64,000 bases of DNA from Bufo bufo (Eukaryota > Chordata > Amphibia > Anura > Bufonidae), in NCBI RefSeq assembly GCF_905171765.1, contig NC_053390.1, positions 209,875,359 through 209,939,358 of the forward strand, written 5' to 3'. A program made the translations under genes and the position numbers. Every line of letters starts with the position of its first letter. Position 1 is the first letter of the stretch. Under the pieces are notes generated by a model. The model was given only the letters and a program-made list of their open reading frames with translations, was not told the DNA's origin and did not search any database. Below, piece by piece: positions 57,325-64,000 of this stretch.

Positions 57325-58292
57325 ATGGGCAAGACCAAAGAGCTGTCCAAGGACACCAGGGACAAAATTGTAGACCACCTGCAAAAGGCTGGGATGGGCT
57401 ACAGGACAATAGCCAAGCAGCTTGGTGAGAAGGCAACAATTATTAGAAAACGGAAGAAAAACAAGATGATTGTCAGTCTTCCTCGGTCTGGGGTTCCATG
57501 CAAGATCTCGCCTCGTAGGGTAAGGATGATTCTGAGAAATTTCAGGAATCCGCACAGAACTACACAGGAGGACCTGGTGGAGAGCTGGAACCACAGTCTC
57601 AAAAGATTACCATTAGTAACACACTACGCCATCATGGATTAAAATCCTGAAGGACATAGAAGGTCCCCCTGCTCACGCCAGCACATGTCCAGGCCCATTT
57701 GAAGTTTGCCAATGACCATCTGGATGATCCAGAGGAGGCATGGGAGAAGGTAATGTGGTCAGATGAGGCCAAAATAGAACTTTTTGGTATCAACTCCACT
57801 CGCGGTGGTTTGAGGAAGAAGGATGAGTACAACCTCAAGAACACTGTCCCAACCGTGAAGCATGAGGGTCGAAAGCTCATCATTTGGGGGTGCTTTTCTG
57901 CAAAGGGGACAGGATGACTGTACCGTATTGGGGAAGATGGATGGGGTCATGTATCGTGAGATTTTGGCCAACAACCTCCTTCCCTCCGTAATAGCATTGA
58001 AGACGGGTCGTGGCTGGGTCTTCCAGCATGACAATGACTGAAAACACACAGCCAGGGCAACTAAGGAGTGGCTCCGTAAGAAGCATTTTAAGGTCCTAGA
58101 GTGGCCTAGCCAGTCTCCAGACCTGAACCCAATCGAAAATCTTTCGAGGGATCTGAAACTCAATGTACCCAGCGACTGCTCCAAAACCTGAAAGATCTGT
58201 GTGGAAGGAGTGGGCCAAAATCCCTGCTGCAGTGTGAGCAAACTTGGTCAAGAACTACAGGAAACTTCTGACCTCTGTAATTGCAAACTAAA
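57325..58292 (+). pseudogene. Tc1 transposase, frameshifted with stops
   Basis: ATG at 57325 opens [35 protein letters not shown], the N-terminal helix-turn-helix, then the second DNA-binding domain ([20 protein letters not shown]). Frameshifts near 57600-57660 lead to [20 protein letters not shown] and [10 protein letters not shown], the first catalytic D. Further on HDND-stop-KHTA carries the second D, with a TGA where Pro is usual. [15 protein letters not shown] carries the final E. All three DDE positions can still be seen, but stops and frame changes rule out function. Length matches the ~340-residue family. Confidence 0.9.
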
Positions 58293-58599
58293 GGTTTCTG
58301 TACCAAATATTAAGTTCTGTTTTTCTATTGTATCAAATACCTATTTCATGCAATAAATGGCAAATTCATACAATGTGATGTTATGGATTTTTTTTTAAGA
58401 TTCTGTGTCTCCATTCTTTGTAGGTGGGAAAACTTGCAAAATCCCCAGTGTATCAAATACTTATTTTCCCCACTGTATATGTATTTGTTCAATAATTATA
58501 AGTCATCACTTTTAAGGCCACTGACAGACACTGAGGGAATAAAAAAAAATTATAATTTTTTTTTTTTTTGTCTTGAACTGCATCTAAGCATGCCCACAC

Positions 58600-58999
58600 A
58601 CAATATATAGGCAAAAGTACTGGGATACTCCTCTTAATCACTAAATTAAGGAGTCTCATTCAGTCTCATTGCCGCAGGTGTATAAAATCCAGCACCTAGC
58701 ATACAATCTGCCTTTACAAACACTTGGGTCCTTCTAAAGAGCTCACTTAAGTCCCCAACGTTCTGCAGACTGCAAATTGCAGAGGCCCAAACCTCCTCTG
58801 GCATTAACATCAGCACAAAAACTGTGTACCTGGAGCTTCACGATACGGCTGAGCAGCTGCAAGCAAGCCTTATATCACCAAGAAAAATGCCATGTGCTGG
58901 ACGGAGTGGTGTAATGCACGCCACCACTGGACTCCGGAGCAGTGGAAACATGTTCTGTGGAGTGATGAATCACACTACTCCATCTGGCAGGCAGATGAA
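58600..58999 (+). pseudogene. Second Tc1-family fragment
   Basis: Plus-strand sequence at 58929-58994 encodes HHWTPEQWKHVLWSDESHYS followed by IWQ, the region around the first catalytic D of a different Tc1 lineage. Upstream is leader sequence ('ctcattgccgcaggtgtataaaatccagcacc'). It stops at ~59000, where the PLE pair begins, so the PLE may have inserted into it. The rest of the transposase was not found. Confidence 0.7.
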
Positions 59000-59205
59000 T
59001 GACGTAAAGAAAGTTCCAGCACTTGTAAATCGTTTCGTTGCTTCATCTTTATTTTCGGTAACAAATGACAGCATGTGGACCCCACCTTACAATTGACGCG
59101 TTTCAAACTGTAGCGTTCTTAGTCGCTACCGTATGGACTGCCAAACCTCCAGGTTTAAGTAGATCTACTCACCCGACCAACAATAGGGGGGGGGGGGAGA
59201 TGAAT

Positions 59206-59674
59206 TTAAAGAGGACCTTTCATGGGTCCATAGAATATGAACTTAGTAGCAGGCTGCATAGAGCGGCGCACAGGGATCTAAGTGCACTTACTATTATTCC
59301 TGGGCGCCGCTCTGTTCGCCCGCTGTGGCCCCCGGTAATTTCTCAACATTCGGTGCTAGTAGGAGAACACGCCAGTGTCTCTCCTTCTTCCTGACAGCAG
59401 CGCTGTCCAATCACAGCGCAGAGCTCAGAGCCAGGGAGTTTTTTTTTTCTCCCTGGCCCTGAGCTGTGATTGGACAGCGCTGCTGTCAGGGAGAAGGAGA
59501 GACACTGGCGTCTCCTCCTACTAGCACCGAATGTTGAGAAATTACCGGGGGCCACAGCGGGCGAACGGAGCGGCGCCCAGGAATAATAGTAAGTGCACTT
59601 AGATCCCTGGGCGCCGCTCTTTGCAGCCTGCTACTAAGTTCATATTCTATGAACCCATGAAAGGTCCTCTTTAA
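59206..59674. mobile_element. TTAA palindromic MITE (AGAGGACCTTTC family), copy 2
   Basis: TTAA at 59206-59209 and 59671-59674; AAGAGGACCTTTCATGGG and its complement. The centre at ~59440 has 'gccagggag' then T9 and 'ctccctggc'. It lies inside the PLE pair and is therefore younger. Confidence 0.9.
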
Positions 59675-59972
59675 CAGCATAAAAAATATATATGTGTGTT
59701 AAATACCACAAGATACAAAGTATAAAATACATGATACAAAATATAACTGCACATTTCCAGGGCATGATCTATTTCTAATACAGCACTTGTTCTGAATCAG
59801 AACTCTAGACTCAAATATTTTTTTTTTTTTAAAACTGCATAGTGTGAATGGGATAAAAAGTCAAACATGAAAAATAGGTATAAAAATAAGAAGACATCTA
59901 AATTACTAGGACATTCTCATGTGACTATAGGTGAAACTAAATAATGGCTATTATTCGCTTATGCATGTTGGA

Positions 59973-60110
59973 TTAATAAAAATACATCAGTTCTTTCCTC
60001 AGATTGAGACCCTGAGGATATCTGGTATTCAGTCTGAATATCCAATATACCTCCCGCTGCAAAACCTTCTTCATATCACCACCTCTCAAAGGAACAACTA
60101 CTTTTTCAAT
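59973..60110 (-). pseudogene. PLE endonuclease C-terminus
   Basis: The minus strand reads EKVVVPLRGGDMKKVLQREV, YWIFRLNTRYPQGLNLRKEL, then MYFY and TAA (59973-59975). It aligns with GYLRRGGDRKGILRKKELKW and PFGLNIEF at the end of the other PLE protein: RGGD..K..L..E..WI..L....P.GLN. Upstream coding is lost. Confidence 0.75.
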
Positions 60111-60520
60111 CACATAAGTGTGGAAACTAGTAAACTACGGTTATGTAATGATTGGCTGCATTTGATGTACTCCCTATATACATAAGATCACACATTGTAC
60201 ATTCAATGACATAAATAATGCCCATTGTATTACAATTAATATAGCTTTTTATCGCGAATGTTTCAAATTTCTTTATGCTGTTAAATGCAGATCACAGGCG
60301 TAGCACATGACAGAGTTTTGGAGTGCCCTGCCTCTGGGAGGTGGTTCCCCCCCCCTATTGTTGGTCAGGGGGAGTAGATCTACTTAAACCTGGAGGTTTG
60401 GCAGTCCATACGGTTACGACTAAGAACGCTACAGTTCGAAACGGGGGCCACATGCTGTCATTTGTTACCGAAAATAAAGACGAAGCGATTTACAAGTGCT
60501 GGAACTTTCTTCACGTTGTT

Positions 60521-61119
60521 TATGTCTGGAGAACTTGCTTGGTTCGTTCCGTGCACAGAGGATGATGGATACATGGTGAGCTGGATTTTTGCTTGTGGAC
60601 TTTATAGGCTGATGGAGGAGTCTGGATTTGGAGACTGCCAGGAGAACTTACCGGCCTGACGGCATGCAGCAGTTTTCTGTCCAGGAGAAAGCCAGCACTC
60701 ATGGTCGGAAACTCGGTGGACAACCATCATAGTGAGTGGGATCCATTGAGCCCTGGTGGTGTCTTGCTATGCCGATACGGCAATTCCAGCATACTGTTCA
60801 TCTGCCAGAACAGAATACCAGAATGCCTGCTGCAGATGTGGACGTAGCCTAGCTTTCCGTTTACATAGCTCCCATTCACTGCCATGGAGTTACAGATAAG
60901 TGCTGGACGCTCAGCCACTTCCGTAACTACACCTACCCCTGGTTGGTGCTTACTGTGGTTATTTCCATCTTTGCCATGAAAGGCTGAGATGGCAATAAAC
61001 CTTTAACCCTTTTAAGAGGTGTACTTAAAACACATCTAGCAACTATTAAAGCAACTCAATTGCCTCAAATATATTTTCTTAGTTGGGGTCAGTTTTCTCT
61101 TAATATACTGTAGACTTAC
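60521..61119. other. Intron sequence, nothing recognised
   Basis: Possibly residual PLE or Tc1 sequence at the start ('ttcatctgccagaacag' near 60797 is an inverted echo of 'ctggcaggcagatgaa' at 58988). No reliable assignment. Confidence 0.35.
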
Positions 61120-61273
61120 CAGATTGTATTAATTGCTCTGGTGTTGTCCCCTGTGTGCACAAAGGCATACGCTTTGATCCAGGCAGAGAGCCAGTCCAGA
61201 TTGGAAATGCTCTGAATAACATTCAGTGTCATGGAGGCTACTTCTGCACCTTTTACAGAAAGGGACAACAGAC
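61120..61273 (-). CDS. ANAPC7: ANAPC7 exon (residues ~174-225), most 5' in window
   Basis: The acceptor CTCTTTTCTAATTGCAG precedes 61273. GT completes Gly174, then LLSLSVKGAEVASMTLNVIQ, SISNLDWLSAWIKAYAFVHT and GDNTRAINTI, ending TG before donor GTAAGT (Cys225 split TG|T). It encodes the helices joining the N-terminal dimerisation TPRs to the central repeats. More changes from the human protein than in later exons (Leu for Met, SIS for TVP, Ala for Val). The exon before it, which should end in CTG-like codons and G, is not visible up to 64000, so the next intron exceeds 2.7 kb. Confidence 0.96.
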
Positions 61274-62901
61274 CTGCAATTAGAAAAGAGACAACATATT
61301 AACACAGCAAAGAACTCAACTGCACACGCAATATAGTAAAGGACAGCTAGGAAGATTGCGGCACTCAGCAGTACATAAAACTCATGTCTCGACTCCATAC
61401 GGAGGCTACCTGAGGTCTTGAAGCGGGTCTCTGTAACAACATGGATTCAAGAACTGAGTTTTATCCACTGGAAAGTGCTGCTACTGATGAAGACATTACA
61501 TTAGAGGACACCAGTGTCCCCACAGTGACAACCGCCCACTATGCACAGGGTGGTGATCATCTATAGTACCAGAAGGTCACTGTGGCTATGCTGATCTGTG
61601 ATCACTTCTGCTAAGACACAAACACCGCATCATGGAGCAGCAGGTGGCTCCATGGCAAGCTTATCTATGTATTAATGTAAAATATTTTTGGACTTTTATT
61701 CACTTTTTGCAAAAAAAAAAAAAAAAAAGAAACAAAAAAACTGCAGCCATTTTCTGGCACATCTGATAGTCCAAACACCTGCCGGAGTAAATCTGAGAAT
61801 CTTAGTCCATGTGTATCTATGGTTTTGGTAGTGCAGTGTTCTGGAAGCAGCCTGTTCTTAGCTGTGTGTACAGAACATCCAAGCGAAAGGTCACATATTA
61901 GGCTAAGTTCCCATATACATGTTGGACCGTTTTATTCCCTCTGGAGTTTCTGGAGGAAAACGGATTCCAGAATCTCATGGTTTTCTATGGTATTGTCCCA
62001 CCATATGTCTCCATCCACTGCACAGAAATATGCAGCGTTCTTTTGTCCGGCTATCCTGGCTATGGACACCGGACTGGTACACAAACACGGTTAATTCCGG
62101 CCCAAAAAGACTGGACGGACACAACTGATGTAGGTGAACCTCCCTTAGACACCAACTTCTGTAAAATCTGACTGTTCAATGAATAGATAACCTAGACATT
62201 TGTTAAGGTGGTCCTCAACACTTCTGAATTTATTGGGTTTCCAATAAAAATGCACCAACAGGTGAACAGTAATACATTTACACATATCACACAGAGTTCT
62301 TAGTCAAAGCATAAGCATAAAACTGTTCACATGATAGGTTTACTAATGGAAACTCAATAAAAGGATCAATTTTCAATCCAGAAGTTCTGGACCTAAAACC
62401 ACCAAGTTTTACTAGCACTCTAGTATAATGAAGACATGTAATCTCTGACAGGGAACATGGTGAGCTCTTTTAGTTTCTTTTGTCGCATTTGTAACCACTG
62501 CAAAGTAAAGCTGCTCATACACAAGGTCAGCTAATGTGGCTGGTTTTAGTCATTTCAGATGAAGAATATTTGAAAAAGTAAAGCAAACAACATTTTCAAT
62601 GGCCGGCAGCAGAATGCTATCTGCCAAAGATGTAATGTCTGGTTGGAAAAATTTGTCCATGGTTGGCCAAAAGCGATTGACGTGAACGACCAAATTCACC
62701 ATTTTATGAAAGCCCAGGGCATTTTATCTTTTTATCTAAACATGTTCCTTGATCAGCCAGTCTAGTCTATGTTCCTGGTCAGATCATTTGTACAAACAAT
62801 CCCATGGATGACCGTATGGCCGGCTTCAAACTGCAGTTTCTATTCTGCCAGGATGTTCTAGCCGTGGCTGGCATGGTGGTGTGGCACTGTGATACAATAT
62901 C
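61274..62901. other. Intron sequence, nothing recognised
   Basis: No ANAPC7-like exon, transposase or terminal repeat found. An A-run at 61712-61729. Confidence 0.4.
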
Positions 62902-63208
62902 TTAAAGGGGTATCCAGGACTTAAAAAGACCTGAGTGGCCGACCTGCGGTGGGGTTCATACTTACCTGGTCCTCACCACTGGGTACTGGCTCCATTTCAC
63001 CCCGGCTGTCTCTGCAGCTCCACGATGCTCTGATATCAACAGCCTATCGACAGGCATCACTGATTGAATGTAGCCGTCATGTGGTGCCCGTCAACAGGAT
63101 GTTGATGCCAGAGAATCGCAGAGCTGCAGAGACAGACGGGGAGAAATGTAGTCGGAATCCAGCAAGTATAAACGCCACTACAGGTCGGCCACTTTGAAGT
63201 CTTTTTAA
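62902..63208. repeat. TTAA palindromic MITE
   Basis: TTAAAGGGGTATCCAGGAC at the left; 'ggtcggccactttgaagtcttttTAA' at the right. 'ctgtctctgcagctc' is mirrored by 'gagctgcagagacag'. Confidence 0.65.
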
Positions 63209-63477
63209 ATGCTATGTACACCTTTAGGGGGATTTTTTTTTTTTTTTTTTTATTGCATTGTACTCATTTTGAGCTAAAAATCTTTTTTTTTTAATTGGTC
63301 TTTATTAAAAATATGGAGTCCCTTTTTTTCTGTACATAACTGAGAAGCAGCCTCTGGATTTTCTCTCTTTTCTGTCAGTTGGGGATCTCACAGGCTCCTT
63401 ATCTCTTATAAACACTCATTATAGCTCAGTTCTTATCTTACTGATAAGAATGTGGCTTAAATAAGTCTTTATGTCCA

Positions 63478-64000
63478 CTTACTTTCACACTAGCATTCGG
63501 GGCTCCGCTTGTGAGGTCCGTTTGAAGGGGCTCACAAGCGGCCCCGAACACATCCGTACTGCCCTAATGCATTCTGAGTGGATGCGGATCCGCTCAGAAT
63601 GCATCAGTCTGGCGGCGTTCAGCCTCCGCTCCGCTCAGCAGGCGGACACCTGAACGCTGCTTGCAGCGTTCGGGTGTCCGCCTGGCCGTGCGGAGGCAAG
63701 CGGATCCGTCCAGACTTACAATGGAAGTCAATGGGGACGGATCCGTTTGAAGATGACACCATATGGCTCAATCTTCAAACGGATCCGTCCCCCATTGACT
63801 TTCAATGTAAAGTCTGGACGGATCCGTTCAGGCTACTTTCACACTTAGAATTTTTTTTAAACTATAATGCAGACGGATCCGTTCTGAACGGATACAAACG
63901 TCTGCATTATAGGAGCGGATCCGTCTGAGCAGACACCAGACGGACCTGCTCTGAACGGTAGTGTGAAAGCTGTTTTCACATCTAAACTCCGGAATATTTC
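63478..64000. mobile_element. Harbinger-like MITE with GGATCCG arrays, right side cut by window edge
   Basis: 'ctttcacactagcattcggggctccgcttgtgag' at the left is the inverted equivalent of the right end of 38277-38803. The interior repeats ACGGATCCG. A nested or duplicated end 'ggctactttcacacttag' is at 63832. 'acggtagtgtgaaagc' near 63956 is close to an end. Confidence 0.75.

Larger units (their letters stand above)
56372..58475 (+). mobile_element. Tc1-family transposon, dead, with nested MITE
   Basis: CAGTGGGTAAAATAAGTATT at the left and 'aaatacttattttccccactg' at the right, with TA flanks (56370-56371 and 58476-58477). The transposase pseudogene is on the plus strand. A 617-bp Harbinger-like MITE lies between the left end and the transposase. 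Confidence 0.9.
59001..60520. mobile_element. Second coding Penelope-like head-to-head pair
   Basis: Arms 59005-59196 (minus orientation) and 60346-60520 (plus) are inverted copies containing 'ggtttggcagtccatacgg', 'taagaacgctacagttcgaaac', 'aataaaga..gaagc' and 'acaagtgctggaactttctt', with 3' ends outward. Between them lie a TTAA MITE and a PLE C-terminal coding remnant on the minus strand. Family differs from the one at 48.7-53.2 kb. Confidence 0.75.
20637..61273 (-). other. ANAPC7: ANAPC7 gene, partial (7 of its exons, codons ~174-565)
   Basis: APC7 is a TPR-repeat scaffold subunit of the anaphase-promoting complex/cyclosome, the ubiquitin ligase that marks cyclins and securin for destruction. 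It forms part of the TPR lobe and acts as a homodimer in the nucleus. Seven exons on the minus strand (61120-61273, 53581-53723, 45921-46038, 40116-40312, 35673-35897, 26023-26173, 21197-21386) join in frame with GT/AG junctions throughout. They give ~392 codons that align without gaps to the last 392 residues of the ~565-residue vertebrate protein as I remember it. Introns are 5-14 kb and carry most of the transposons listed here. Earlier exons are not in the window, and none was found in 61274-64000. Confidence 0.97.

Noticed and set aside
61274..64000. Search for upstream ANAPC7 exons
   Set aside because: No sequence matching the expected preceding residues (TPRs before residue 174) was found on the minus strand; they lie beyond the window.
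1..64000. CRISPR arrays, bacterial operons, rRNA or tRNA genes
   Set aside because: Spliced vertebrate gene and eukaryotic transposons throughout; no regularly spaced short repeats with unique spacers and no cloverleaf with A and B boxes seen. The 41-bp tandem at 18227 has no spacers.

Overview
The window is vertebrate nuclear DNA, most likely from an anuran amphibian (frog or toad). It contains most of one single-copy gene on the minus strand, ANAPC7 (APC/C subunit 7). Seven spliced exons, from 61273 down to 21197, encode the last ~392 codons (residues ~174-565 of a ~565-residue protein) with every splice phase intact, followed by a 3' UTR to about 20637. The exons total about 1.2 kb in a 40 kb span; the introns are almost wholly transposon. 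The 5' exons lie beyond the right edge. A possible last exon of an unidentified convergent plus-strand gene ends at 766. The organism call rests on the mix of Uribo-like piggyBac, Penelope-like elements (PLE), DIRS, CR1, L2, Tc1, hAT and many palindromic MITEs.

Layout. 1-5336: MITE pieces, the candidate exon, and a TTAA-ended element built of tandem AT-rich units. 5337-11368: a complete ~6 kb piggyBac element with a transposase broken by two frameshifts and a 1.8 kb array of alternating inverted repeats. 11365-20636: MITEs, a second copy of the tandem-unit element split by a 5'-truncated CR1 LINE, a 41-bp tandem repeat, and a 679-bp near-perfect palindrome. 20637-35897: ANAPC7 3' UTR and three exons, nested TTAA MITEs with an L2 LINE, a PLE pair carrying a hammerhead-like motif, a 54-55-bp-arm palindrome and a DIRS remnant. 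35898-53723: three exons, Harbinger-like and hAT-like elements, and a 4.5 kb head-to-head PLE insertion with a 16-bp target duplication. 53724-64000: more MITEs, two broken Tc1 elements (one holding a nested MITE), a second coding PLE pair, the most 5' ANAPC7 exon in the window, and mixed repeats.

The most interesting pattern is that PLE copies recur as head-to-head pairs with 3' ends outward (about 27.1-30.0 kb, 31.2 kb, 48.7-53.2 kb, 59.0-60.5 kb). One carries a well-formed minimal hammerhead ribozyme candidate. A second pattern is that more than a dozen unrelated elements sit at TTAA sites, several sharing one TTAA. All family names come from motif reading; no database search was possible.
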